Assembly: GCF_005405305.1 (NCBI RefSeq)
Contig: NZ_BJDU01000001.1
Location: 246,791-310,790, forward strand
Length of the DNA: 64,000 nucleotides
Source: Companilactobacillus formosensis
GTDB taxonomy: Bacteria; Bacillota; Bacilli; Lactobacillales; Lactobacillaceae
Reading direction: 5' to 3'
In this document: piece after piece, positions 28,601 through 40,114 of the stretch
Numbering within the stretch: position 1 is the stretch's first letter
Layout of the letters: every line of letters begins with the position of its first letter
The notes under the pieces: model-generated
Seen by the model: the letters and a program-made list of their open reading frames with translations, nothing else
Database searches by the model: none
Told to the model about the DNA's origin: nothing
Translations under genes and position numbers: made by a program

Positions 28601-29149
28601 TACACGCAGATGTTAAATGATGCTGTTGCTAAAAAGCGTGGTCATACGAAAGCTGAAAAGACCAACTCTGAAGTTAATTTGGCTGTCGAGGCTTATTTAC
28701 CAAATGATTACATCAGTGATCAACGTCAAAAAGTTGAATTATACAAGCGAATCAGACAGATTGATTCTTTGGAAAATTATCAAGAAGTTAAGTCCGAGTT
28801 GTTGGATCGTTTTGGTAAATATCCTCAAGAAGTCGCTAATTTGTTAGACATCAGTTTGCTAAAGAATTCATTCGATGAATCATTAGTTAAGAGCGTCATT
28901 ATGAGAAATGGTTCTATTACGATTAAATTCGATAAAAAAGCCAATGATTATTTAACTGGCGATTTAGTCTTTAAGTTTTTGAGTAATACGACTATGAAGG
29001 CTAAAGTCAGTGACAAGAATGATGAATTTAAGATGACTTTGGATTCAAAGAGTGTTGATAAATCTGAGTGGTTCCAACAACTTGAAACTTTTGCCCAAAA
29101 GATGGCTGAAGGTTTTGATAAATTAAAGAAAGAAAAAATTAAAAATTAA
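25625..29149 (+). CDS. mfd: Transcription-repair coupling factor
   Basis: Displaces RNA polymerase stalled at lesions and recruits UvrA. The 1174-aa chain has the UvrB-like N-terminal part, the polymerase-interaction domain at about residues 490-560 (LKPGDYVVHVNHGIGKFVG), a RecG-like translocase with Walker A GDVGFGKTEVA (about 644-654), IDEEQRFG and TATPIPRTL, RIGGRVGRS-like QIRGRVGRSSR, and the C-terminal regulatory domain. Start is TTG at 25625 after AAAAGGGGG. Confidence 0.97.
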   Translation: MNLINFITNKLDLGEFINQVKPETKNVLTGLTGSTISLFALEALRKTGKKLLIVENTNFHANKIYDDLNLLDSDIVHIFPVEESISTELATSSPDELSQRIDSLSFLISDEPGILVTSVSGLEYELSTPELFKSAQLKIKVDEEYDLEDLNQEFVQMGYVKEKLVAKPGDFAIRGDIVDIYPLTVDNPVRIDFFGNQVEKIKFFDTETQRSMDTLEKIEVLPAKDRIVTDEQVIKALDKLQKSYQKQLTSTDDKDIKDNLEISFGQTIAELSEGMRPENIGRIADYVFETPNSLLDYLQADDLVIFDEYNRLIEQSNDNRSENESWLASQLEFGKALPEQKIRQNFVENIKKYLHGQIYLSAFQQGMGRMRLNQLQDVSVRSMQQFFSQMPLLKSEVERWQKQEYTVILAISNEKRIDAINNTLTDFGIKATLTTEDKVIADQTQIMNASLSSGFEMPEEKLAVITEKELFNRQPKKRRHQTLANAERLKSYNELKPGDYVVHVNHGIGKFVGMQTMEVDGKHQDYITIEYRDDGRLFIPVTQLDMVQKYVSAEGKSPRINKLGGNEWQKTKRKVQSNIEDIADDLIDLYAKREAEKGFAFPKDDSMQHDFDNAFPYPETPDQLRSIDEIKRDMEKPHPMDRLLVGDVGFGKTEVALRAAFKAVEAGKQVVFLAPTTLLVQQHYETMKERFEGFPVNIGILSRFQTRKQSKETIEQLADGQLDIIVGTHRLLSKDVKFNDIGLLIIDEEQRFGVKHKEKIKQLKANVDVLTLTATPIPRTLNMSMLGVRDLSLIETAPSNRYPVQTYVMEQNYEVIAGAIKREMARGGQVFYLHNRVEDMDQVAEQLQALVPDARIATAHGRMNETQMEGVIADYLNGEYDVLVTTTIIETGVDMPNTNTLIVENADRYGLSQLYQIRGRVGRSSRVAYAYLMYRPNKVLTEVGEQRLEAIKNFTELGSGFKIAMRDLSIRGAGNLLGKQQHGFIDSVGFDLYTQMLNDAVAKKRGHTKAEKTNSEVNLAVEAYLPNDYISDQRQKVELYKRIRQIDSLENYQEVKSELLDRFGKYPQEVANLLDISLLKNSFDESLVKSVIMRNGSITIKFDKKANDYLTGDLVFKFLSNTTMKAKVSDKNDEFKMTLDSKSVDKSEWFQQLETFAQKMAEGFDKLKKEKIKN

Positions 29150-29150
29150 T

Positions 29151-30710
29151 ATGCAAAAAGAAGTGTCTAGGGCTATTAAGGGGACCTGGATTCTGACTAT
29201 TGCCTCATTGTTCTCTGAGCTATTGAGTGCCATTTATCGGATTCCATTGCAAAACATTGTTGGGGATCGTGGTTATTTTATTTATCAACAAGTTTATCCA
29301 ATTTACGGGATATTCTCGGTTTTAGCTTTATCTGGGTTGCCGGTGGTTATTTCAAAAACCATCGCTCAACAAGATTCACTGGCTGCTAAGCACAATTTAT
29401 TGAAAAAAACTTTTATACTTTTATCAATCAGTTGTGTCGTTGTGACTGGATTATTGTGGATGTCATCTCGATACTTAGCTTTTTTGATGGGAGATCCACA
29501 ACTTTATTTAGAAGTGAGAATGGTCGCTTTGACGTTCTTACTAGTGCCTTTTGAAGCTAGTTTACGTGGCTATTTTCAAAGTGACTTATTGATGACGCCG
29601 AGTGCAATTTCACAAGTCAGTGAACAATTTTTGCGGATCGTGGTCATTATTACGAGTGCAATTTTGTTCGGACATGGAATTTTAAATGTTTATCAAATGG
29701 GATCAATTGCTAATGCCGGAGCTTTTATTGGTGGAATTTTGGCAGTAATTATTTTGATAAAAACTTTTCAAAAGCATCACCGAATCGAAGAAGTTACTAG
29801 CGATGGGAAGATCAAACTAGAACATGGATTGGCTTTGGAGATATTGTTGATTATTGTCTTTACCGGAATTACGATTTTTTATCAATTTATTGATTCCTTT
29901 TCAATGTTACGTTTATTGATGCACTCGGGGATTTCGTTGACCCAAGCAGAAATTCAAAAAGGAATTTTTGATCGTGGACAACCACTATTACAATTGGGAA
30001 TCGTTATTTCATTGTCGTTTGTTTCCACAATCATGCCGCAATTAAAGGAAACAAATAGAGTAAAACAAAATCAAGCGACGATTCAAAAGATGGTTCGCGT
30101 TTGTTTGTGGCTTTCGGTGGCAGAAACAGCTGGATTAATTGCTCTGATGCCTCAAATCAATACAATGTTGTTCACTGATATGAATGGCTCAAAGACTTTG
30201 GGCATTTATATGCTGTCGATTTTGATTGTGTCGCTGATCAATTTGTTGATTGCAATAACTAGTAGTGATGATGAAAAAAATATTCATAAATTGGTATTGT
30301 TTGGCATGTCATTAGTAACTAAGGCAGCTTTGAATGTTATTTTAATTCCAAAATATGGAATTGCTGGTGGGGCTATGGCAACCGTCTTGAGTGAATGCGT
30401 AATTTTGTTTGGAATTTTGATTATTTATGGTTTCAACCGTGAGTTTTTATCTTTAGACAAACAATTTATTTTTAATTTGATCAAGGCAGGATTAGTAATG
30501 GCCATCATCGTCAAAATTATTGTCAGCTTGTTTGCTGTTGGTACAACAATGACACGAGTTCACAGTGTGATTTTAAATATTATTGCCATTCCCATTGGAG
30601 CGTTAGTTTATTTAAAACTATCCAAACATTGGCGAATGTTAACTAAAGAAGAATGGGAGATTTTGCCGATGGGTAAATATCTCATCAAATTTATGAGAAT
30701 TGAGGATTAA
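29151..30710 (+). CDS. SpoVB/MurJ-like polysaccharide flippase (YabM type)
   Basis: 519-aa MOP-superfamily membrane protein with about 14 hydrophobic segments, likely flipping a lipid-linked wall or polysaccharide precursor. The N-terminal KGTWILTIASLFSELLSAIYRIP and GDRGYFIYQQVYPIYGIF are typical of the SpoVB/YabM group; B. subtilis has yabM in the same place after mfd. Starts one base after the mfd stop, so translation is probably coupled. Substrate not determinable. Confidence 0.85.
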   Translation: MQKEVSRAIKGTWILTIASLFSELLSAIYRIPLQNIVGDRGYFIYQQVYPIYGIFSVLALSGLPVVISKTIAQQDSLAAKHNLLKKTFILLSISCVVVTGLLWMSSRYLAFLMGDPQLYLEVRMVALTFLLVPFEASLRGYFQSDLLMTPSAISQVSEQFLRIVVIITSAILFGHGILNVYQMGSIANAGAFIGGILAVIILIKTFQKHHRIEEVTSDGKIKLEHGLALEILLIIVFTGITIFYQFIDSFSMLRLLMHSGISLTQAEIQKGIFDRGQPLLQLGIVISLSFVSTIMPQLKETNRVKQNQATIQKMVRVCLWLSVAETAGLIALMPQINTMLFTDMNGSKTLGIYMLSILIVSLINLLIAITSSDDEKNIHKLVLFGMSLVTKAALNVILIPKYGIAGGAMATVLSECVILFGILIIYGFNREFLSLDKQFIFNLIKAGLVMAIIVKIIVSLFAVGTTMTRVHSVILNIIAIPIGALVYLKLSKHWRMLTKEEWEILPMGKYLIKFMRIED

Positions 30711-30712
30711 TT

Positions 30713-30952
30713 ATGAGACTAGATAAGTTTTTAAAAGTAAGCCGTATTATTAAAAGAAGAACTGTTGCTAAGGAGTTTGCCGATAATGGCCGTGCCACTA
30801 TCAATGACCGTGTAGCCAAATCGTCTACTGATGTTGGTGTCGGGGATGTATTAGAATTGCACTTTGGAGAAAGAACTATGAAAATTAGAATTCTTAACAC
30901 CAAAGATACAACTAAGAAAAATGAATCAGCTGATATGTACGAAGAAGTCTAA
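30713..30952 (+). CDS. rqcP: Ribosome quality control S4-domain protein RqcP (YabO)
   Basis: A 79-aa S4 RNA-binding protein: MRLDKFLKVSRIIKRRTVAKEF is the S4 alpha-L motif. RqcP acts with RqcH in adding alanine tails to nascent chains on obstructed 50S subunits. It starts two bases after the flippase stop. The yabN (MazG-type) gene that lies between yabM and yabO in Bacillus is absent. Position upstream of divIC is conserved. Confidence 0.93.
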   Translation: MRLDKFLKVSRIIKRRTVAKEFADNGRATINDRVAKSSTDVGVGDVLELHFGERTMKIRILNTKDTTKKNESADMYEEV

Positions 30953-30991
30953 TCAAAAATTAGAAATAGATTAAAATTAACGATTTTATTA

Positions 30992-31020
30992 TTCAAATAA
31001 TTGCTTAAACTTGTTATACT
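30992..31020 (+). promoter_or_regulatory. Predicted promoter of divIC
   Basis: TTCAAA (30992-30997), 17-base spacer, TATACT (31015-31020) with TGT before it (extended -10), in the 98-base gap after rqcP. Confidence 0.45.
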
Positions 31021-31050
31021 CAAGGTAATCATTTCTAGGGGAGTAGTGGT

Positions 31051-31440
31051 ATGGAAGTACGTAAATTAAATTCCAACGTTTCAGTCTTACAGCCAAAGAA
31101 ATCTCAAACTCCTAATCATCGCAAGAATTACGTCAAGAAAGTTCATCGTCGACGTATCTTGATGATAGGAATTATTTTTGTGATTATTTTGACTGTCTTT
31201 GGCGTTCAAATTTTTAATGCGCACCGAACTTACACTAATACAATGGAACAAATTGAAGTTAGCAAGCAAAAGCTTGATAAGCAAAAATCCACGCAACGGG
31301 ATTTAAAGCTTGAAGTAAGCCAACTTCATAACACGAATTATTTGGAAAAATACATTCGTGAAAAGTACATGTATAGCAAACCGGGCGAACAAATTTATAA
31401 TTTGCCAGATGATGTAAAAACCACTACGATTCAAAAATAG
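31051..31440 (+). CDS. divIC: Septum formation initiator DivIC/FtsB family
   Basis: Bitopic divisome protein of 129 aa: a basic cytoplasmic N-terminus (residues 1-35), one membrane helix (ILMIGIIFVIILTVFGVQIF, about 36-55), and an external coiled coil (about 65-100) ending in YLEKYIREKYMYSKPGE, the family signature. It pairs with FtsL/DivIB to activate septal peptidoglycan synthesis. Position between rqcP and the S1 gene is conserved. Confidence 0.92.
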   Translation: MEVRKLNSNVSVLQPKKSQTPNHRKNYVKKVHRRRILMIGIIFVIILTVFGVQIFNAHRTYTNTMEQIEVSKQKLDKQKSTQRDLKLEVSQLHNTNYLEKYIREKYMYSKPGEQIYNLPDDVKTTTIQK

Positions 31441-31463
31441 GGAAAGGAATTTTTTTTAATTAG

Positions 31464-31877
31464 ATGACAGTTGAAGTAGGAGCTAAAACAGAAGGCAAAG
31501 TTACTGGAATTACAAATTTTGGGGCATTCGTTGACCTAGGAGAAGGACAAAGCGGAATGGTGCACATCAGTGAAATTGCCGATGGATACGTTAAAGATAT
31601 TCATGATGTGCTAAGCATTGGCGATACAGTGAAAGTTTTAGTTCTTGGTGAAAGAAATCATAAAATTGCACTTTCAATTAAACAAGCGTCAGACAAACCT
31701 AAGCCAAAGTATCATTCACATCGTTCACATGAGCGTAATGAAAGAAAACCACAACGTAAGCAAGAAAGCTTTGATGATATGATGTCAGGCTTCATGAAAG
31801 AAAGTGAAGAACGACTAAGTATTTTAAAGAAAAACACTGAAGGCAAACGTGGTGGCCGTGGTGGACGCCGTAGCTAA
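31464..31877 (+). CDS. yabR: S1-domain RNA-binding protein (YabR-like)
   Basis: A single S1 domain (about residues 1-72): VGAKTEGKVTGITNFGAFVD and GMVHISEIADGYVKD are typical of polynucleotide phosphorylase and general stress protein 13 type S1 folds. A basic, low-complexity tail rich in His, Arg, Lys ends RGGRGGRRS. 137 aa. The nearest Shine-Dalgarno-like AAAGGA is 15 bases from the ATG, longer than usual. Role unknown, probably RNA or ribosome related. Confidence 0.85.
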   Translation: MTVEVGAKTEGKVTGITNFGAFVDLGEGQSGMVHISEIADGYVKDIHDVLSIGDTVKVLVLGERNHKIALSIKQASDKPKPKYHSHRSHERNERKPQRKQESFDDMMSGFMKESEERLSILKKNTEGKRGGRGGRRS

Positions 31878-31888
31878 TAATTTTATAT

Positions 31889-31916
31889 GGTTGGGACTTA
31901 GTCTCAACCTTTTTTA
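31889..31916 (+). terminator. Terminator between yabR and tilS
   Basis: GGTTGGGAC (31889-31897), TTA loop, GTCTCAACC (31901-31909), then six Ts. tilS follows within 20 bases, so this may be a partial terminator. Confidence 0.75.
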
Positions 31917-31933
31917 TTTCAGTGGAGGCAAGT

Positions 31934-33259
31934 ATGGAATTAGACAATAAATTGTTAGGAACCTTGCGTCAAAAACTTCAACGTTACCAAGCTAACAAAA
32001 TCTTAGTAGCAGTTTCTGGTGGCGTAGACTCGATGGTTTTGTTGCATATTGTTAGCAGAATTTTAAATCCGGATAATTTTGCCGTAGTTGATGTTGATCA
32101 TAATTTGAGACCAGAAAGTGCCAGCGAAGTAAAATTTGTCAAAGATTACTGTGTTGAAAATGGCTATCGATTTTTTACTACTAAGTGGCGCAAAAAACCA
32201 AAAGATGTTGGAATGGAAGCTGCAGCTAGAAGTTTTCGCTATGATTTTTTTAAAAAGGTCATGATAAAAGGCAATTTTGATACCTTGTTGACAGCCCATC
32301 ACAATAATGATTTAGCAGAAAATATCCTGATGAAACTGATTCGATCAGGTAATGCGTATGAAGTCGTTAGCTTAAAAGAACAACGTCCTTTTGGAATGGG
32401 ACAAATTGTTCGACCATTGTTAGATTTCTCAAAGCGGCAATTAGCTGAATACGCAGATATCCATGATATAAATCATGTTCAAGATGAAACTAATTTTGAT
32501 AACATAACTATGCGTAATCGTTTGAGAAACAATATTTTTCCAGAATTGCAAAAGGAAAACGGGCAATTGTTGAGTCACTTTCGCTTTTTTGATCAACAAT
32601 TAACTGCCTTGATCAATCTGGCGAAGCGTCAATTTGTTTCAATCGAACGAGCAATGGATCTAAAGGAAAATTCCCAGCAAATTATTGGGCAAGTAAAACC
32701 CGTTTTGCAATTAGATAAAGATCAACAGACTTTATTTTGGGGGAACTTCTTTACGAAGCGACAATTAGATATTTCTATCAGCAATCGTCAAATCGACCAA
32801 ATTATTGAAGTCTTGACTGGCAATCAAAGCAATGCGTCAGTTGATTTAGAAGAGTCTTGGCGCTTTATTCGTACTTACAATCAGTTTGTTATAAAAAAGG
32901 CTACACAAGCTAATCTTGAAGCAATTGATGTTAAACTAAATCAAGTCGTTACCTTTAATGGGAAAAAACTAAAAATTACTGATGACGATTCGGGCACTTT
33001 GGTCGTTGATAAAATTCCTCAAAAAATCACATTGAGAACTCGCCGTGATGGAGATAAGTTGCTTTTATCAAATGGCAAACATCAAAAATTGAGCAAACGA
33101 TTTATTAACGAAAAAATACCAGAATATAAACGTAAAAATTATTTAGTTTTATTATTTGATAATCAGATAGTTTGGGTTGAAAAAATTTATAATATGAGTG
33201 ATTATTTAAAAAAAGGTAATAAACATTACAAAATTAACTTTGTTGAGGTAAAAGAATGA
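31934..33259 (+). CDS. tilS: tRNA(Ile)-lysidine synthase
   Basis: Modifies C34 of the CAU anticodon of a minor tRNA-Ile to lysidine so that it reads AUA. The PP-loop VAVSGGVDSM is at residues 25-34 and the DVDHNLRPES and ETNFDNITMRNRLR segments are conserved. A C-terminal TilS domain (LRTRRDGDKL...KLSKRFINEKIP) is present. 441 aa from the ATG at 31934, preceded by GTGGAGGC. Its stop overlaps the hpt start (ATGA). Confidence 0.96.
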   Translation: MELDNKLLGTLRQKLQRYQANKILVAVSGGVDSMVLLHIVSRILNPDNFAVVDVDHNLRPESASEVKFVKDYCVENGYRFFTTKWRKKPKDVGMEAAARSFRYDFFKKVMIKGNFDTLLTAHHNNDLAENILMKLIRSGNAYEVVSLKEQRPFGMGQIVRPLLDFSKRQLAEYADIHDINHVQDETNFDNITMRNRLRNNIFPELQKENGQLLSHFRFFDQQLTALINLAKRQFVSIERAMDLKENSQQIIGQVKPVLQLDKDQQTLFWGNFFTKRQLDISISNRQIDQIIEVLTGNQSNASVDLEESWRFIRTYNQFVIKKATQANLEAIDVKLNQVVTFNGKKLKITDDDSGTLVVDKIPQKITLRTRRDGDKLLLSNGKHQKLSKRFINEKIPEYKRKNYLVLLFDNQIVWVEKIYNMSDYLKKGNKHYKINFVEVKE

Positions 33260-33801
33260 ATTCAGATATCGAAAAGATTTTGGTTTCGAAAGAAGAGATC
33301 CAAAAGGCTAATGCTCGTTTGGGAAAAGAATTAACTGAGGAATATCGTGGTAAGAATCCGTTGTTTGTATGTATCTTGCGTGGTGCGGCAATGTTTATGA
33401 TGGATTTGGTTAAAAATATCGATATTAAAATGGAATATGACTTCATGGATGTTTCTAGTTACGGTGGCGAAAATACGATGTCAACTGGTGACGTTAGAAT
33501 TATTAAGGACTTGGATACGCCATTACGTGGACGTGATGTAGTTATTGTTGAAGATATTATCGATACTGGCTATACATTGGATAGATTGACTGAGTTGTTT
33601 AATGCTAGACATGCCAACTCAATTAAAATAGTTTCCTTTTTGGATAAGCCTGCTCGAAGAATCAAACATGTCGACGTCGATTATATTGGTGTACAAATTC
33701 CCGATGAATTCGTTGTTGGTTATGGAATGGATTATAATGAGCAATATCGTAATTTACCTTATGTTGGAGTTTTAAAACCAGACGTATATAGTACAAAATA
33801 A
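33256..33801 (+). CDS. hpt: Hypoxanthine-guanine phosphoribosyltransferase
   Basis: Purine salvage: joins hypoxanthine or guanine to PRPP. The PRPP loop is VVIVEDIIDTGYTLDRL near residues 95-111; the flexible-loop segment SSYGGENTMSTG is typical. 181 aa. Four-base overlap with tilS; the order tilS-hpt-ftsH is conserved across Firmicutes, and in Bacillus HPRT and TilS even cooperate in controlling ftsH. Confidence 0.96.
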   Translation: MNSDIEKILVSKEEIQKANARLGKELTEEYRGKNPLFVCILRGAAMFMMDLVKNIDIKMEYDFMDVSSYGGENTMSTGDVRIIKDLDTPLRGRDVVIVEDIIDTGYTLDRLTELFNARHANSIKIVSFLDKPARRIKHVDVDYIGVQIPDEFVVGYGMDYNEQYRNLPYVGVLKPDVYSTK

Positions 33802-33824
33802 TTTAGATAGAGTTACAATTATTA

Positions 33825-33859
33825 TTGTGTTAATGTTCACCAATGTTACAATATGTAAC
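33825..33859 (+). promoter_or_regulatory. Predicted ftsH promoter with small palindromes
   Basis: TTGTGT (33825-33830), 16-base spacer, TACAAT (33847-33852) preceded by TGT. GTTACAATATGTAAC (33845-33859) is a palindrome centred on the -10, and ACAATTATTATTGT (33815-33828) overlaps the -35. In B. subtilis the HPRT-TilS complex acts at the ftsH promoter; whether these palindromes take part is unknown. Confidence 0.5.
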
Positions 33860-33883
33860 GTCTAAGTAATTAGGAGGAAATGT

Positions 33884-36064
33884 ATGAAAAATAATCGAAA
33901 TAGGTTAATTAACAATAGCCTGTTTTACATCTTGCTCTTTGTTGTTTTGGTTCTTGCGGCAAGTTGGTTTGCTGGTGGTCAATCCTCAGACCAATCAAAG
34001 ACATTAAGTCAAGACCAATTCATCACACAATTGAAGCAAGGCAAAGTGAAGAGTTTCAAATTGGAACCTATCGGAGGGGCTTATCAAGTTACTGGTGAAT
34101 ACAAGAAAGCTCAAAAGGCTGATACTACACGTTCCGTGTCATTATTTAGCCGTTCTCAAAACACTGGTTCTAGTGAAGTAACTTCATTTAGTTCAACTGT
34201 TTTGCCTAACAATGATACGTTAAAGAGAATCAATAACGCTGCGACTGCAAAGGGAGTTAAGACGACTGCAGCTCCTAAATCACAGTCCGGTCAATGGATT
34301 TCTTTGATTTTGACGGTGATTGTTCCGTTTGCATTATTCTTCTTTATAATCTTTGCAATGATGGGTCGAGGAGGCCAAGGTGGCGGTGCTAACCGTGTAA
34401 TGAACTTCGGTAAATCCAAAGTTAAACCTCAAGATCCAAAGAAAAATAAAGTTAGATTTTCTGATGTTGCCGGTGCAGAAGAAGAAAAACAAGAACTTGT
34501 TGAAGTTGTTGAATTTCTAAAAGATCCAAGAAAATTCGTTTCTTTGGGTGCCAGAATCCCATCAGGTGTTCTTCTTGAGGGTCCTCCCGGGACTGGTAAA
34601 ACTTTACTAGCTAAGGCTGTTGCTGGTGAAGCTAAAGTTCCGTTCTATTCAATCTCTGGTTCAGACTTCGTTGAAATGTTCGTTGGTGTTGGTGCATCAC
34701 GTGTTCGTGATTTGTTCGAAAACGCCAAAAAAGACGCTCCATCAATCATCTTTATTGATGAAATTGATGCCGTCGGTCGTCAACGTGGTTCCGGTACCGG
34801 TGGTGGTAATGATGAACGTGAACAAACGCTTAACCAATTATTGATTGAAATGGATGGATTTACTGGTAACGAAGGTGTTATCGTTATGGCTGCTACTAAC
34901 CGTTCCGATGTGCTTGATCCAGCGCTATTACGTCCAGGTCGTTTTGATAGAAAAATCCTTGTTGGTCGTCCAGACGTCAAGGGTCGTGAAGCTATTCTTA
35001 AAGTTCATGCTAAGAATAAACCATTCACAGATGATGTTGATTTGAAAGCTATTGCTCAACAAACTCCAGGTTTTGCTGGTGCTGACCTTGAAAACTTACT
35101 TAACGAAGCTGCCTTAGTTGCGGCAAGACGTGGTAAGCAAAAGATTGATCCAACTGACCTTGATGAAGCTGAGGATCGTGTTATTGCTGGTCCTGCTAAG
35201 AGAAACCGTGTTGTTCCTGAAAAAGAACGTCATACGGTTGCTTATCACGAAGCTGGACACGCATTGATTGGTTTAGTCTTGAGTGATTCTCGAGTAGTTA
35301 GAAAAGTTACAATCGTTCCTCGTGGACGTGCCGGCGGTTACGCTATCATGCTTCCTAAGGATGATCAAAACCTTGCTACTAAGAAAGAATTGAATGAACA
35401 AATTACTGGTTTGCTTGGTGGACGTACAGCTGAAGAGTTGATTGTTGGTCAACCATCATCCGGTGCTTCAAATGACTTCGAGCAAGCTACTCAAATTGCC
35501 CGTACTATGGTTACTGAATATGGTATGACAGACAAACTTGGTACCGTTCAACTTGAAAAGAATGGACAACCATTCAGTGGTGGTAACTATCGTCAATTGC
35601 CTTCATATTCTGAAGACACTGCTAAAGCTATTGACCAAGAAGTTAAACGCATTATCGATGAAGATCACGAACGTGCTCGAGAAATTCTTGAAACACACCG
35701 TGAACAACATAAGATTATTGCCGAAGCCTTGTTGAAGTATGAAACACTTGATGAAAAGGAAATCTTGAGCTTGTACAAGACAGGTAAGATGCCTGCCAAT
35801 GATGCTAACCAAGAATTCCCAAGTGAAAGTGCTGCTACTTTTGAAGAAGCTAAGAAAGCTGCTGAAGCAAAAGATGCCGCCAAACAAAAAGCTGAAGAAT
35901 CAAATAAAGAAGAAAATGCTAAATCAGAAACAACTGCTGATGATACTACATTCCCTTCAGAAAAAGATGAACAATCAAAGACTGATTCATCCGATACAAA
36001 TGATTCAACAGAAAATTCTGATAGTAATTCAGATAGCAATAAAGATAATAATAGTGATAATTAA
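33884..36064 (+). CDS. ftsH: ATP-dependent membrane zinc metalloprotease FtsH
   Basis: Membrane-bound AAA+ protease degrading misfolded membrane and regulatory proteins. First membrane helix at about residues 11-28, an extracellular domain, second helix at about 137-160; Walker A GPPGTGKT at 233-240, the second-region-of-homology segment [19 protein letters not shown], and the zinc site HEAGH at 455-459. After about residue 630 the protein ends in a long acidic, Ser/Asn/Asp/Glu/Lys-rich tail. 726 aa. RBS TAGGAGG. Confidence 0.97.
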   Translation: MKNNRNRLINNSLFYILLFVVLVLAASWFAGGQSSDQSKTLSQDQFITQLKQGKVKSFKLEPIGGAYQVTGEYKKAQKADTTRSVSLFSRSQNTGSSEVTSFSSTVLPNNDTLKRINNAATAKGVKTTAAPKSQSGQWISLILTVIVPFALFFFIIFAMMGRGGQGGGANRVMNFGKSKVKPQDPKKNKVRFSDVAGAEEEKQELVEVVEFLKDPRKFVSLGARIPSGVLLEGPPGTGKTLLAKAVAGEAKVPFYSISGSDFVEMFVGVGASRVRDLFENAKKDAPSIIFIDEIDAVGRQRGSGTGGGNDEREQTLNQLLIEMDGFTGNEGVIVMAATNRSDVLDPALLRPGRFDRKILVGRPDVKGREAILKVHAKNKPFTDDVDLKAIAQQTPGFAGADLENLLNEAALVAARRGKQKIDPTDLDEAEDRVIAGPAKRNRVVPEKERHTVAYHEAGHALIGLVLSDSRVVRKVTIVPRGRAGGYAIMLPKDDQNLATKKELNEQITGLLGGRTAEELIVGQPSSGASNDFEQATQIARTMVTEYGMTDKLGTVQLEKNGQPFSGGNYRQLPSYSEDTAKAIDQEVKRIIDEDHERAREILETHREQHKIIAEALLKYETLDEKEILSLYKTGKMPANDANQEFPSESAATFEEAKKAAEAKDAAKQKAEESNKEENAKSETTADDTTFPSEKDEQSKTDSSDTNDSTENSDSNSDSNKDNNSDN

Positions 36065-36076
36065 TAATATAAGAAA

Positions 36077-36103
36077 AAGCGACTCTTATGGAGTCGCTTT
36101 TTT
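36077..36103 (+). terminator. Terminator after ftsH
   Basis: AAGCGACTC (36077-36085), TTATG loop, GAGTCGCTT (36091-36099) and a T-run. Confidence 0.9.
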
Positions 36104-36120
36104 GAACGGAGGAAATAAAT

Positions 36121-37002
36121 ATGACAGATACATTAACAAAAGCTGTTTCAACTAACGGTAAGTTTAGAGCTTACGTTGTTAATGCTACACAAACCGTTCA
36201 AGAAGCTCAAAAAAGACACGACACTTGGAGAAATTCCAGTGCTGCTCTTGGAAGAACTTTGATTGGTTCAATGCTCGTTGCAACTTCGACTTTGAAGGAA
36301 GATGAAGTATTAACGACCCGTATTCAAGGCAATGGTCCTGTTGGTGCAATTGTGGTTGATGCCAATGCTAAAGGCTATGTTAAAGGTTATATTACTAACC
36401 CACATATCAGCTTGAAGGCAAGAGAAGATGGCCATATTAACGTCAAAGCAGCTGTTGGTACAAATGGTACTTTAAGCATTACTAAAGATTTACATTTAAA
36501 AGCTCCTTTTACAGGTTCAGTTCCTTTAGTTTCAGGAGAAATCGGCATGGACTTTGCTTACTATATGGCTAAATCTGAGCAAATTCCTTCAGCTATTGGT
36601 GTTTCAGTTTTTGTGACACCTAATGAGACTGTTGGTGCTGCGGGTGGTTTCTTAGTTCAAACGCTTCCTGGTGCTAGTGATAAAGATATTGCCAAAATCG
36701 AAGCTAACTTGAAAACTATTCCTAATTTATCAACTCTTTTGAATGAGGGCTTGAGTAATAAAGATATTATGGAAAAAGTCATGAATGGTATTGAAATGAA
36801 GTATCTGGAAGAAATGCCAGTTGGATTCAAGTGCGATTGTTCCAAAGAAAGATTTTCTAAGTCATTAGCAACTTTACAAAAGTCTGAGTTGGAAAATATG
36901 ATCAAAGAAAATCATGGTGCCGAAGCAGTCTGCAAATTCTGTGGCAACAAGTATCAATTTAGTGAAGCCGATCTAAAAGAGATTATTGCTCAACAAGGTT
37001 AA
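36121..37002 (+). CDS. hslO: Redox-regulated chaperonin Hsp33
   Basis: Holdase chaperone activated by oxidation. The zinc-binding redox switch is at the C-terminus: CDCSKERF (CXC) and CKFCGNKY (CXXC), 30 residues apart. The N-terminal domain carries RIQGNGPVGAIVVDANAKG. 293 aa, normal length. GGAGG lies just before the ATG. It directly follows ftsH, as in Bacillus. Relevant to an organism that meets H2O2 and acid without a full respiratory chain. Confidence 0.96.
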   Translation: MTDTLTKAVSTNGKFRAYVVNATQTVQEAQKRHDTWRNSSAALGRTLIGSMLVATSTLKEDEVLTTRIQGNGPVGAIVVDANAKGYVKGYITNPHISLKAREDGHINVKAAVGTNGTLSITKDLHLKAPFTGSVPLVSGEIGMDFAYYMAKSEQIPSAIGVSVFVTPNETVGAAGGFLVQTLPGASDKDIAKIEANLKTIPNLSTLLNEGLSNKDIMEKVMNGIEMKYLEEMPVGFKCDCSKERFSKSLATLQKSELENMIKENHGAEAVCKFCGNKYQFSEADLKEIIAQQG

Positions 37003-37071
37003 TCATATTTGCCATGTTAATAGATAATTTGTTATTATTTGACGTTGTAGGAAATGATCAGAGGTAAATGT

Positions 37072-39641
<2,570 letters not shown>

Positions 39642-39650
39642 TTAAACTAA

Positions 39651-39677
39651 AGCTAGGCCGTTGGTCTGGCTTTTTTT
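39651..39677 (+). terminator. Terminator after lysS
   Basis: AGCTAGGCC (39651-39659), GTT loop, GGTCTGGCT (39663-39671, with two wobble or mismatched positions), then seven Ts. Confidence 0.85.
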
Positions 39678-39716
39678 GTACTCTCATAATCTAATCAAAA
39701 AAATAAAAAATTTTCG

Positions 39717-39746
39717 TTGACAACTTTTATAGGCAAAAGGTATACT
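39717..39746 (+). promoter_or_regulatory. Promoter of the tRNA cluster
   Basis: Perfect TTGACA (39717-39722), 18-base spacer and TATACT (39741-39746), 31 bases before the first tRNA. Confidence 0.8.
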
Positions 39747-39776
39747 AATATAGTTGTTTCAAACGAGAAACACTAT

Positions 39777-39849
39777 GGAGGATTAGCTCAGCTGGGAGAG
39801 CATCTGCCTTACAAGCAGGAGGTCACAGGTTCGATCCCTGTATCCTCCA
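39777..39849 (+). tRNA. tRNA-Val (anticodon TAC)
   Basis: Acceptor GGAGGAT pairs with ATCCTCC, D arm TAGCTCAGCTGGGAGAGCA, anticodon loop CTTACAA with TAC, T arm GGTTCGATCC, discriminator A. CCA is not encoded. First of four tRNAs. Confidence 0.95.
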
Positions 39850-39886
39850 TTAAGCAAAATGCTTAGTGGATTTATTAAGTTTTTTT

Positions 39887-39969
39887 GCGGGTGTGGCGGA
39901 ATTGGCAGACGCGCTAGATTTAGGTTCTAGTGTCCTTTGGACATGAAGGTTCAAGTCCTTTCACCCGTA
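39887..39969 (+). tRNA. tRNA-Leu (anticodon TAG)
   Basis: 83-base class II tRNA with an extended variable arm (GTGTCCTTTGGACAT region). Acceptor GCGGGTG with CACCCGT (one G-U pair), anticodon loop TTTAGGT giving TAG, discriminator A. CCA not encoded. Confidence 0.95.
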
Positions 39970-40031
39970 TTAAATTAGTCTTGCAAAAAGATTGATTTAT
40001 GTGTATTATGTTAAATGTTGTTTGGCATAAT

Positions 40032-40104
40032 GCCGACTTAGCTCAGTTGGCAGAGCATCTGTCTTGTAAACAGGGGGTCGGAGGTTCGAATCCTCTAGTC
40101 GGCA
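40032..40104 (+). tRNA. tRNA-Thr (anticodon TGT)
   Basis: Acceptor GCCGACT pairs with AGTCGGC, anticodon loop CTTGTAA with TGT, T arm GGTTCGAATCC, discriminator A. CCA not encoded. Confidence 0.95.
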
Positions 40105-40114
40105 TTTACATAAT

